Source: an uncultured Collinsella sp.
GTDB lineage: Bacteria; Actinomycetota; Coriobacteriia; Coriobacteriales; Coriobacteriaceae
Reading direction: 5' to 3'
Length of the DNA: 20,429 bases
NCBI GenBank assembly: GCA_900754445.1
Contig: CAAECW010000024.1
Location: 1-20,429 of the forward strand
The position numbers and the translations under genes were made by a program. Positions 13,989 through 20,429 of the stretch are shown here, piece by piece; position 1 is the stretch's first letter; every line of letters starts with the position of its first letter. The notes beneath the pieces were generated by a model. That model saw only the letters and a list, made by a program, of their open reading frames with translations, searched no databases and was not told the DNA's origin.

Positions 13989-16766
13989 ATGGCACAGGAA
14001 TTCACTTTTACCGTTAACGGCGTCGAGCGCACGACGACCCAAAACAAACCGCTGCTGCGCTACCTGCGCGACGACCTGCACATTCACTCCGCCAAGGACG
14101 GCTGCTCCGAGGGTGCCTGCGGCACCTGCACCATCCACGTGGACGGCGCGGCCGTCAAGGCTTGCGTGCTGACCACCGCTCTTGCCGCCGGCCGCAACAT
14201 CGTGACCGTCGAGGGCCTGCCCGAGGACGTGCGCGAGGCCTTTGTATACGCCTTTGGCGCCGTGGGCGCCGTACAGTGCGGGTTTTGCATCCCCGGCATG
14301 GTCATGGCGGGTGCAGCGCTCATCGCCGAGGACCCCGAGCCCACCGAGGAGCAGATCAAGTACGCCATCCGCGGCAACGTCTGCCGCTGCACCGGCTACA
14401 AGAAGATTATCGAGGGCATTTCGCTGGCAGCTGCGGTGCTCCGCGGCGAAAAGCAGATTGACGAGGACTTGGAGCGCGGCGACGACTACGGCGTGGGCAA
14501 GCGCGCCTTCCGTATTGACGTGCGCAAGAAGGTGCTCGGTGAGGGCAAGTATCCCGACGACATCGACGAGCTTGATCAGCCGGGCCTGACCTATGCCAGC
14601 GCCGTGCGCTCCAAGTATCCGCGCGCCCGCGTGCTCTCCATCGACACCTCCAAGGCCGAGGCCCTGCCCGGCGTGGTGGGCATCCTGCGCGCCGAGGACG
14701 TGCCGGTCAACCAGGTCGGCCACCTTATCCAGGACTGGGATGTCATGATCGCCCAGGGCGATATCACCCGCTGCGTGGGCGATGCCATCGTGCTGGTGGT
14801 TGCCGAGGACGAGGCGACGCTCGAGAAGGCCAAGAAGCTCGTAAAGATTGACTACGAGCCGCTGGAGCCCGTGCGCAACATCGCCGAGGCCAGGGCTGCC
14901 GACGCCCCGCGCCTGCACGACAGCTTCTTTGCCTTTGGCAACACGGTGGAGCTCAAGGACAACGTGTGCCAGAGCCGTCACGTGACGCGCGGCGACGCCG
15001 CCAAGGCGCTGGCAGAGAGCGCGTTTACCGTGACACAGCGCTTTACCACGCCCTTTACCGAGCATGCCTTCTTGGAGCCCGAGTGCGCCGTGGGCTTCCC
15101 GTACAAGAACGGCGTCAAGGTGCAGTCGACCGACCAGGGCGCCTACGATACGCGAAAAGAGTGCGCCCACATGTTTGGCTGGGACAACGAGCCCGAGCGT
15201 GTGGTTGTAGAGACCATGCTCGTGGGTGGCGGCTTTGGCGGCAAGGAGGACGTGTCCATTCAGCATCTGGCCGCGCTCGCTGCCTATAAGTTCCAGCGTC
15301 CTGTGAAGTGCAAGCTCACGCGTGCTGAGTCGCTTGCTTTTCATCCCAAGCGTCATGCCATGGACGGCACCTTTACGCTGGGTTGCGACGCCGAGGGCAA
15401 CTTTACCGGCCTGGATTGCGAGATCAACTTTGACACCGGCGCCTACGCGTCGCTGTGCGGCCCGGTGCTCGAGCGCGCCTGTACGCATGCCGTCGGTCCC
15501 TACAAGTACCAGAACACCGACATTCGCGGTTTTGGCTACTACACCAACAACCCGCCCGCCGGTGCGTACCGAGGCTTTGGTGTTTGCCAGTCCGAGTTTG
15601 CGCTTGAGAGCCTAATCGACCTGCTGGCAGAGAAGGTCGGCCTGGATCCGTGGGAGATTCGCTACCGTAATGCCATCGAGCCGGGCGAGGTTTTGCCCAA
15701 CGGCCAGATTGCCGACTGCTCCACGGCGCTTAAGGAGACGCTGCTCGAGGTCAAGGATGCCTACTACGCACATCCCGGCCACGCCGGCATTGCCTGCGCC
15801 ATGAAGAACGCCGGTGTGGGCGTGGGCCTGCCCGATGCCGGCCGCTGCAAGATTCGCGTTGAGAACGGCGTGGCTGTGGTCTATGCCGCCACGTCCGACA
15901 TCGGCCAGGGCTGCAACACCGTCTTTTTGCAGGACGTTGCCGAGGCCTGCGGTCTGCCGCTGAGCTGCATTGCCAACGGCGAGTGCTCCACCGAGAACGC
16001 TCCCGACTCCGGTACCACGTCTGGCTCACGTCAGACGGTCGTGACCGGCGAGGCCGTGCGCGGCGCCGCCTTCCTGCTGCGCGACGCCATGCTTGACATC
16101 GAGGCCGGCAAGCCCGCACCCGATACTCCCGTGAGCGCGCATGGCGACGGCGTCAAGATCGAGTACGACGACGGTCGCGCCTACCAGCTACGCACGCAGG
16201 AGCTCGTCGCCGGCCAGGGTATGCATCCTCAGGATCCCGCGGCCGCCATCAAGGCGCTCGAGGGCTGTGAGTTTAGCTATGTGTACCTGGAGCCGACCGA
16301 CAAACTGGGCGCCGACGTTCCCAATCCCAAGAGCCACATCTGCTACGGCTTTGCCACGCATGTGGTCATTCTGGATGATGACGGTCGCGTGAGCGAGGTC
16401 TATGCCGCGCACGATTCCGGCAAGGTGGTCAACCCCATCTCCATCCAGGGTCAGATCGAAGGCGGCGTGCTCATGGGCATGGGCTACGCGCTTACCGAGG
16501 ATTGGCCGCTCAAGGACTGCGTGCCCCAGGCAAGGTACGGTACGCTCGGGCTGTTCCGTGCGCCCGAGATTCCGGATATCCACGCCATCTACGTGGAGAA
16601 GGACGAGCTGCTGCCCGTGGCATATGGCGGCAAGGGCATTGGCGAGATCGCAACGATCCCCACGGCGCCCGCCGTGCAGAACGCCTATCGCGCATTCGAC
16701 GGCAAGCTGCGTCCGGATCTGCCCATGGTGGATACGCCGTACAGCCGCGCCCGTCACCGTGGGTAG
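13989..16766 (+). CDS. xdhD: XdhD-like molybdenum hydroxylase ([2Fe-2S] domain fused to Mo-binding subunit)
   Basis: 925 residues, similar in design and length to E. coli XdhD. Residues 1-150 hold two [2Fe-2S] clusters: C39, C44, C47, C59 and C97, C100, C132, C134. The rest is the xanthine dehydrogenase/aldehyde oxidoreductase large subunit, with VGGGFGGKED, PPAGAYRGFG, DIGQGCNT, and GGKGIGE near the end, whose E886 is the expected catalytic glutamate. The enzyme hydroxylates purine-like heterocycles using water and a molybdopterin cofactor. The family with SsnA/YgfK neighbours has been linked to selenium-dependent hydroxylases; the labile selenium is not encoded as selenocysteine, so it cannot be seen. 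No FAD domain is present or encoded nearby, leaving the ferredoxin upstream as likely electron partner. AAGGG follows the preceding stop; the terminator at 16830 closes the operon. Confidence 0.92.
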   Translation: MAQEFTFTVNGVERTTTQNKPLLRYLRDDLHIHSAKDGCSEGACGTCTIHVDGAAVKACVLTTALAAGRNIVTVEGLPEDVREAFVYAFGAVGAVQCGFCIPGMVMAGAALIAEDPEPTEEQIKYAIRGNVCRCTGYKKIIEGISLAAAVLRGEKQIDEDLERGDDYGVGKRAFRIDVRKKVLGEGKYPDDIDELDQPGLTYASAVRSKYPRARVLSIDTSKAEALPGVVGILRAEDVPVNQVGHLIQDWDVMIAQGDITRCVGDAIVLVVAEDEATLEKAKKLVKIDYEPLEPVRNIAEARAADAPRLHDSFFAFGNTVELKDNVCQSRHVTRGDAAKALAESAFTVTQRFTTPFTEHAFLEPECAVGFPYKNGVKVQSTDQGAYDTRKECAHMFGWDNEPERVVVETMLVGGGFGGKEDVSIQHLAALAAYKFQRPVKCKLTRAESLAFHPKRHAMDGTFTLGCDAEGNFTGLDCEINFDTGAYASLCGPVLERACTHAVGPYKYQNTDIRGFGYYTNNPPAGAYRGFGVCQSEFALESLIDLLAEKVGLDPWEIRYRNAIEPGEVLPNGQIADCSTALKETLLEVKDAYYAHPGHAGIACAMKNAGVGVGLPDAGRCKIRVENGVAVVYAATSDIGQGCNTVFLQDVAEACGLPLSCIANGECSTENAPDSGTTSGSRQTVVTGEAVRGAAFLLRDAMLDIEAGKPAPDTPVSAHGDGVKIEYDDGRAYQLRTQELVAGQGMHPQDPAAAIKALEGCEFSYVYLEPTDKLGADVPNPKSHICYGFATHVVILDDDGRVSEVYAAHDSGKVVNPISIQGQIEGGVLMGMGYALTEDWPLKDCVPQARYGTLGLFRAPEIPDIHAIYVEKDELLPVAYGGKGIGEIATIPTAPAVQNAYRAFDGKLRPDLPMVDTPYSRARHRG

Positions 16767-16829
16767 GGCGCAGACGGCATTGCTGATGGGCTGTTCGCGC
16801 ACAACACCAACTGTATATGCTGCACCTTT

Positions 16830-16866
16830 GGCCCCGGCTCCATCGCGAGCCGGGGCCTTTTGTTTG
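16830..16866 (+). terminator. Rho-independent terminator of the purine module
   Basis: GGCCCCGGCTC (16830-16840) pairs perfectly over 11 bp with GAGCCGGGGCC (16847-16857), loop CATCGC, followed by TTTTGTTT. It lies 63 bp after the hydroxylase stop and ends the permease-to-xdh transcript. Confidence 0.93.
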
Positions 16867-16965
16867 GAGCGGAAACTGTGTTCCGGATTCAAGCCTCAGA
16901 ATGGGATGAACGGATGGCATGTTTGGCGGAAACTACGGCCCAGTTTTTGGCTCCAGAACGGGATG
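16861..16965. repeat. Two imperfect direct repeats downstream of the purine module
   Basis: Unit 1 (16861-16908) and unit 2 (16920-16965) both run from TGTTTGG through GCGGAAACT to CAGAAyGGGATG, with differing middles and a period of about 59 bp. Each is rich in short CCGGA/TCCGG inversions. No reading frame is convincing. They fill most of the gap between the terminator and the ATPase promoter and look like a dispersed intergenic repeat. Confidence 0.5.
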
Positions 16966-17020
16966 CATTTTCCGGAACGGTCCACGTGCGGTGGTGTACC
17001 GCCCCTTTCGTGTGCGCCGC

Positions 17021-17050
17021 TTGTCGAATTACGTTATAGCTAGCTATATT
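17021..17050 (+). promoter_or_regulatory. Candidate promoter of the first ATPase gene, overlapped by the palindrome
   Basis: TTGTCG (17021-17026), an 18-bp spacer and TATATT (17045-17050) form a plausible promoter. Its -10 box and start point lie inside the palindrome 17032-17081, so a protein bound there would block transcription. Confidence 0.45.
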
Positions 17051-17081
17051 ATAGGAAGGTATAATATAGCTAGCTATAACG
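17032..17081. promoter_or_regulatory. 50-bp perfect palindrome, candidate operator
   Basis: The arms 17032-17053 and 17060-17081 are perfect 22-bp inverted repeats around the 6-bp centre GGAAGG. Each arm contains TAGCTAGCTA and is AT-rich, unlike the GC-rich surroundings. It ends one base before the ribosome-site stretch AAAGGAAGG (17083-17091) of the ATPase gene. A dimeric or tetrameric repressor site is the simplest reading. Confidence 0.75.
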
Positions 17082-17099
17082 CAAAGGAAGGATGGCCCT

Positions 17100-18491
17100 A
17101 TGTTTATCGGAAGAACAGTGGAAATGTCCGAGCTCAATCGACTGTATGGCACGGGCTCCTTTGAGATGCCTGTGATTTACGGCCGCCGTCGCGTGGGCAA
17201 AACGCGTCTTATCACAGAGTTTATCCAAGGCAAGAAGGCTATTTACTTTCAAGCTCGTCGTACCAATGCAGAGGCAAACCTGCATGGCTTTAGCCAGGCG
17301 ATACTTGCGGGCTCCGTTGGTGTTGCTGGCGTGTCGTTTCGTAGTTTTGACGAGGCGTTCGATGCGTTGGCTACCATGGCTCGCACGGAACGTTTGATTG
17401 TCGTGATCGACGAGTATCCTTATCTCGCCCAATCGAATCCCGAGATCAGCTCGTTGCTGCAAGACAAGATCGATCACTTGTACAAAGAGACCAAGCTTAT
17501 GCTTATCCTGTGCGGGTCGTCGCTTTCGTTTATGGAAGAGCAGGTGTTGGGCTACGAGAGTCCGCTATACGGTAGGCGTACGGCCCAGTTTAAGATCATG
17601 CCGCTCGATTTTATGACGACCCTCGGCCTGTGGCAGAGCATGGGTCGCGAAGACGCTGCAGTTTGCTATGGCATGACGGGTGGCATTCCTGCATATATCG
17701 AGAAAGTCGATCCTGCCGCACCGCTCAAGGACAACATCAAACGTCTTTTTCTTACTCCTACGGGCTATCTCTTTGAGGAGCCGAGTAACCTGCTATTGCA
17801 GGAGTGCCGCAATCCCGAGCAATATGATGCGATCGTGCAAGCAATTGCTCAGGGGCGCTCGAAGATCTCGGAGATTGCGAGCTCTACGGGAATCCCTGCG
17901 AGCAACGTAAAGAGCTATGTGGATAAGCTGGCGTCGCTTGGGATTGTCGAGCGCGAGCTGCCCCTAAACGAGACGAGCAATAAGCGAGCCGTGTATCTGC
18001 TGAGCGATCAGATGTTTAGGTTCTGGTACAAGTTTGTTCCGCAGAACATCGGGCTGATTCAAAACGATATGGCCGAGATGGCGTATAAGCGCATTGAGCC
18101 ACACGTATCGGATTACATGGGTACGGTCTTTGAGCTTATATGCAGACAATACGTGTACGAACTCGCGCGCGCGGGCCAGCTCGATGTGGTTCCGGCGAGC
18201 GTCGGGCGCTGGTGGGGGACGGATAATCGCACGCATACGCAGGAAGAAATCGACTTGATTGTTGACGATGGCGAGAGCACTGCTCTGTTTGCGGAGTGCA
18301 AATGGCGCAATGAACCGGTGGGCGAAGACGTGCTGCAAAAGCTCGTGCATCGAAGCGAGCTCTTTAGGCGGCAGCACAAAAGCTATGCGATCTTCTCGAA
18401 GCGAGGCTTTACGCAAGGATGTCAGGAAGCTGCGGCGAGCAGGGGAGATGCCAAGCTGATTTCGTTTGCCGAGATGTGCGAGCGGAGATAA
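17100..18491 (+). CDS. AAA ATPase of the archaeal-type/DUF234 family with PD-(D/E)XK-like C-terminus
   Basis: 463 residues. Walker A GRRRVGKTRL at 28-37; Walker B LIVVIDEYPYL with D104-E105; sensor-like LCGSS follows. A winged-helix region (about 250-295, SKISEIASSTGIPASNVKSYVDKLASLGIVERE) links to the DUF234-type C-terminal domain. There the motif EEIDLIV (D385) followed by ECKW (E399, K401) matches a PD-(D/E)XK nuclease-like core. The family's function is not established; mobile, defence or stress roles have been suggested for such ATPases. Codon use is visibly more AT-rich than in the purine module, consistent with transfer. It starts after AAAGGAAGG (17083-17091) and the palindrome, and no terminator follows. 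Confidence 0.85.
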   Translation: MFIGRTVEMSELNRLYGTGSFEMPVIYGRRRVGKTRLITEFIQGKKAIYFQARRTNAEANLHGFSQAILAGSVGVAGVSFRSFDEAFDALATMARTERLIVVIDEYPYLAQSNPEISSLLQDKIDHLYKETKLMLILCGSSLSFMEEQVLGYESPLYGRRTAQFKIMPLDFMTTLGLWQSMGREDAAVCYGMTGGIPAYIEKVDPAAPLKDNIKRLFLTPTGYLFEEPSNLLLQECRNPEQYDAIVQAIAQGRSKISEIASSTGIPASNVKSYVDKLASLGIVERELPLNETSNKRAVYLLSDQMFRFWYKFVPQNIGLIQNDMAEMAYKRIEPHVSDYMGTVFELICRQYVYELARAGQLDVVPASVGRWWGTDNRTHTQEEIDLIVDDGESTALFAECKWRNEPVGEDVLQKLVHRSELFRRQHKSYAIFSKRGFTQGCQEAAASRGDAKLISFAEMCERR

Positions 18492-18540
18492 CCAAGCACG
18501 CTCTGATGTGATGCTCGGAATGGGTCGCGCTAAGGATGTC

Positions 18541-18655
18541 AAGCGTAAAACCTTCAATGAAAATGGCGTAAAAACTACATCTGTCATGGCGTAAAAACTA
18601 CATTGAAAGTAGCGTAAAATCAGCATTGAGAATGGCGTAATTTCGCATATCGCGT
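18541..18655 (+). repeat. Five tandem 23-bp repeats upstream of the DUF4143 ATPase gene
   Basis: GCGTAA cores begin at 18543, 18566, 18589, 18612 and 18635, exactly 23 bp apart. The consensus is roughly TGGCGTAAAAACTACATTGA plus AAA; units 2 and 3 share 17 consecutive bases and unit 5 is the most diverged. The array ends about 20 bp before the next start codon and fills most of the gap 18492-18676. There is no spacer of differing sequence, so it is not CRISPR. The regular spacing, about two helical turns, suggests iterated protein binding, perhaps autoregulation. Confidence 0.85.
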
Positions 18656-18676
18656 GATAGAGAGGGACGGCCGTCT

Positions 18677-19972
18677 ATGGATGCACCAAAGAGATTGACC
18701 CAAAAGGGATATAGGCCCCGGCTCATAGAGGAGCGCCTCGACACCCTTATGCGGGCGTTTGGCTGTGTGGAGATCAACGGCCCCAAATGGTGCGGCAAGA
18801 CCTGGACGGCGCTCTCTCGCTCGGCGAGCGTCTCCAGGCTCGATGAGCCTGCGCAGCGTGCGGCGGCAGAGGTCGACCCAAGCCTGGCGCTCATCGGCGA
18901 TGCGCCACACCTGGTCGATGAATGGCAGGAGGTGCCCGAGGTTTGGGATGCCGCCCGGCGTTTCGTGGACGCGAGCGGCAACGAACGGGGGACACTTTTG
19001 CTCACGGGCTCGACCGCGCTCAAAAGCGAGGAGCGCAGCCATGTTCGTCATTCCGGCACGGGTAGGATCGCCCGTCTGTCAATGCGCCCCATGGCCCTGT
19101 GTGAGTCGGGCGACGGCGAGCCGCTCGTGTCACTGGCAAGCCTCTTTAAGGGCGAGGATTTTGCCCCTCAGCGTCGCGAGAGCACGGTGGATGACGTCGC
19201 CCGCTGGTGCTGCAGGGGCGGTTGGCCTGCAAATCTTGGGCTTTCGGAAGATCTTGCGGGAGAGACGGAAAGCCAGTACGTGCACTCGGTGCTCGACGTC
19301 AACGTGCTGGACGAGGGCATGTCGCCCGAGCTTGCACACGGCCTTTTGCGAGCTCTTGCCATGAACGAGAGCCAGGCTGTCACGTACAAGACGCTCGTAA
19401 AGGACGCCTCGTACGGTGAGGCGGGCCCCGACGAGAGGACCATCGCTGCGTACTTGGACCTCTTCAACAGGCTCAAGCTGACCGAGGACCTGTGCGGATG
19501 GGAGCCGCCCATGCGCTCGAAGGCCCGCGTTCGCGTGCGCCCCAAGCGCTACTTCTGTGACCCGTCACTTGCGGCGGCGTTGCTGGGGGCTACCCCTGAG
19601 CGGCTGCTTGGCGATATGCAAACGCTGGGGATGCTCTTTGAGAATCTCGTCCTGCGCGACGTGCGCGTGTTCCTTTCCACCTACGGCGGTGTCGACAACA
19701 GTGTCCATTATTTCCGAGATGAGAAGGGCCTTGAGGTCGATCTGATCGTTGAGCACGACGGGCGCTGGGGAGCCATCGAGGTCAAGCTGAGTGATGCGAA
19801 AGCAGACGATGGAGCGAGAAATCTCAAGGCGCTGGAGAGGAAAGTGCTCTCCAATCCTGCCGCCCAGAATGCCGCGCCGGCGTTTTTGGCGGTCGTGGTT
19901 GGAAAGGGGAGCATTGCCTACACACGCGACGACGGCGTGGCGGTGATTCCCATGGCGGCACTTGGGGCGTAG
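18677..19972 (+). CDS. AAA_14/DUF4143 ATPase with PD-(D/E)XK-like C-terminus
   Basis: 431 residues. Walker A GPKWCGKT at 35-42 (the family's usual GxxxxGKT with tryptophan), Walker B HLVDEWQEVP with D81-E82, and LLLTGSTAL as sensor. The C-terminal DUF4143 domain includes LFENLVLRDV and ends with a PD-(D/E)XK-like pair: GLEVDLIVE (D355) and AIEVK (E368, K370). The family is common in Actinomycetota and Bacteroidota; function unknown. The ATG at 18677 has AGAGGG ten bases upstream. GC-rich codon use sets it apart from the AT-richer ATPase before it, so the pair was probably not acquired as one unit, despite similar domain logic. The five 23-bp repeats lie directly upstream. Confidence 0.87.
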   Translation: MDAPKRLTQKGYRPRLIEERLDTLMRAFGCVEINGPKWCGKTWTALSRSASVSRLDEPAQRAAAEVDPSLALIGDAPHLVDEWQEVPEVWDAARRFVDASGNERGTLLLTGSTALKSEERSHVRHSGTGRIARLSMRPMALCESGDGEPLVSLASLFKGEDFAPQRRESTVDDVARWCCRGGWPANLGLSEDLAGETESQYVHSVLDVNVLDEGMSPELAHGLLRALAMNESQAVTYKTLVKDASYGEAGPDERTIAAYLDLFNRLKLTEDLCGWEPPMRSKARVRVRPKRYFCDPSLAAALLGATPERLLGDMQTLGMLFENLVLRDVRVFLSTYGGVDNSVHYFRDEKGLEVDLIVEHDGRWGAIEVKLSDAKADDGARNLKALERKVLSNPAAQNAAPAFLAVVVGKGSIAYTRDDGVAVIPMAALGA

Positions 19973-20014
19973 TGGTTTTGCGGGCGTGCCGTGCTTCCTT
20001 TACCGAAAATCCAT

Positions 20015-20043
20015 TTGGTAAACCAGATGCTCGCGGATAGAAT
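20015..20043 (+). promoter_or_regulatory. Candidate plus-strand promoter facing the minus-strand small ORF
   Basis: TTGGTA (20015-20020), a 17-bp spacer and TAGAAT (20038-20043). Transcription would start near 20050 and run antisense across the small minus-strand reading frame, ending at the terminator 20387-20410 unless it stops earlier. Confidence 0.45.
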
Positions 20044-20052
20044 AAAGTTGAC

Positions 20053-20088
20053 GGCAGCCCAAGGGTGATAGCTGGGCAGCGCCGTTGC
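20053..20088. other. Hairpin downstream of the small minus-strand ORF, possible transcript end
   Basis: ACGGC and GCCCA on the left pair with TGGGC and GCCGT on the right, with a small internal bulge and a loop AGGGTGATAG. On the minus strand it lies just after the small ORF stop and is followed by CAACTTTATT, a weak T-rich tail. It could end the minus transcript. On the plus strand it lies at the start of the predicted antisense RNA. Confidence 0.4.
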
Positions 20089-20100
20089 TTGGTCAAGGGG

Positions 20101-20199
20101 TCAAAGCCTTAATTGTAGTGACTTGTTATGCTTCGAACGCTGCTTGAGTGCCTCGGAAAGCCCGACAAACGCCGTGAAAAGCGAGACCAAAGCAACCAA
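20101..20199 (-). CDS. Possible small membrane peptide, holin-like/type I toxin-like
   Basis: On the minus strand the frame ending at TGA 20101-20103 encodes ELTELLVALVSLFTAFVG, then LSEALKQRSKHNKS: one hydrophobic segment followed by a basic tail, the pattern of small holin-like (type I) toxins. The open frame extends up to 20244 but has no ATG or GTG; the first usual start is TTG at 20199, giving 32 residues, with no good ribosome site. The start is therefore unknown and the gene may be decayed. The hairpin at 20220-20254 covers the upstream mRNA. Confidence is low to moderate. Confidence 0.35.
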   Translation of the reverse strand: MVALVSLFTAFVGLSEALKQRSKHNKSLQLRL

Positions 20200-20219
20200 G
20201 AGCTCTGTGAGCTCTGATG

Positions 20220-20254
20220 GGCCCGGGATGACCTCTGATTCAAGTCACCGGGCC
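20220..20254. other. Hairpin over the 5' part of the small minus-strand ORF
   Basis: GGCCCGGGATGAC (20220-20232) pairs with GTCACCGGGCC (20244-20254), with a two-base bulge and an 11-base loop. In a minus-strand mRNA it would hide the region upstream of the small reading frame, as in translation-controlled type I toxins. Confidence 0.45.
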
Positions 20255-20342
20255 TCAATCTTTTTCACACATTCGAATAGGCGGGCGACTCTCTTGGGGC
20301 CGTCTGCATGGCGCGTGCCTGGCGCGCGTGGCACAGCATCCC

Positions 20343-20369
20343 ATTTTAATATGAGAAAGCCATTGTCAA
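20343..20369 (-). promoter_or_regulatory. Candidate minus-strand promoter for the small ORF
   Basis: Read on the minus strand, TTGACA (20369-20364), a 15-bp spacer and TAAAAT (20348-20343). The -35 box is perfect; the spacer is short. Transcription would start near 20336, about 90 bases before the open frame. Confidence 0.45.
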
Positions 20370-20386
20370 TAGGCATGTTTGTTCGA

Positions 20387-20410
20387 GCCCGGTTTTAAAC
20401 CGGGCTTTTT
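20387..20410 (+). terminator. Rho-independent terminator, plus strand
   Basis: AGCCCGGTTT and AAACCGGGCT are perfect inverted arms with a very short loop, followed by TTTTTCGTTT. The T-run is on the plus side only. It would end the plus-strand transcript from the promoter at 20015 or read-through from the ATPase gene. Confidence 0.8.
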
Positions 20411-20429
20411 CGTTTCCCGTCGGGAGGGC

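Noticed and set aside
10333..15488. Long minus-strand open frames opposite ygfK and the hydroxylase
   Set aside because: Antisense shadows caused by GC-biased third positions of the plus-strand genes; no recognisable motif or ribosome site.
13989..16766. Selenocysteine in the molybdenum hydroxylase
   Set aside because: The frame has no internal TGA; any selenium would be a bound labile ligand and not visible in sequence.
18541..18655. CRISPR array
   Set aside because: The 23-bp units are contiguous, with no unique spacers and no cas genes nearby.
20123..20398. 91-codon plus-strand open frame at the right end
   Set aside because: Serine/arginine-rich without motif, overlaps the minus-strand promoter and hairpins and runs into the terminator; non-coding RNA is a better reading.
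20380..20400. tRNA T-arm fragment (GTTCGAGCCC)
   Set aside because: The flanking bases do not pair into a T-stem; the sequence is explained by the terminator arm.

Overview
The window looks like chromosomal DNA of a gut Coriobacteriia, most likely Collinsella or a close relative. This rests on the high-GC, strongly GC-ending codon use, the short GGGGACAG/CCGTCCCC-type palindromes between genes, and the gene content (SsnA, YgfK and an XdhD-like hydroxylase next to AAA/DUF4143-type ATPases). The assignment is inferred from style and content; no rRNA or other marker gene is present.

Layout: (1) 1-447, the last codons of an IS3-type transposase, GGGGACA-rich repeats and an AT-rich leader. (2) 448-2277, a Gfo/Idh/MocA oxidoreductase and a DeoR-type repressor in a tight operon. 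(3) 2338-5505 on the minus strand, a U32 (RlhA/TrhP-type) protein followed by an RluA-family pseudouridine synthase; both point to RNA modification. (4) 5884-7038, ridA convergent with a YheO/DauR-type PAS-HTH regulator, sharing a perfect bidirectional terminator. (5) 7391-16766, a plus-strand purine module: an NCS2 nucleobase permease, the aminohydrolase SsnA, YgfK (a dihydropyrimidine-dehydrogenase/GltD-like flavo-iron-sulfur protein), a ferredoxin with four [4Fe-4S] motifs, and an XdhD-like molybdenum hydroxylase fused to its [2Fe-2S] domain, closed by a strong terminator. (6) 16861-19972, two unrelated AAA ATPases, each with a C-terminal PD-(D/E)XK-like motif and each preceded by its own striking DNA repeat: a 50-bp perfect palindrome before the first and five exactly 23-bp-spaced tandem repeats before the second. 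(7) 19973-20429, no conventional gene, but opposed promoters, hairpins and a small membrane-peptide reading frame that together resemble a type I toxin-antitoxin locus.

How it may work together: the permease imports a purine; the Mo hydroxylase and SsnA carry out ring hydroxylation and deamination; YgfK and the ferredoxin move electrons to or from the purine ring. No FAD subunit (YgfM/XdhB type) lies in the cluster, so the ferredoxin is the obvious electron partner of the hydroxylase. The PAS-HTH regulator, divergent from the permease, is the likely local controller. The later ring-opening genes known from related clusters (ygeX, ygeY, ygeW, hyuA) are not in this window.

The most unusual items are the loss of two normally acidic substrate-site residues in the permease, the densely hairpinned leaders before ssnA and ygfK, the palindrome and 23-bp repeats in front of the ATPases, the near-perfect 26-bp inverted repeat upstream of ridA with a second half-copy near 6342, and the toxin-antitoxin-like right end.
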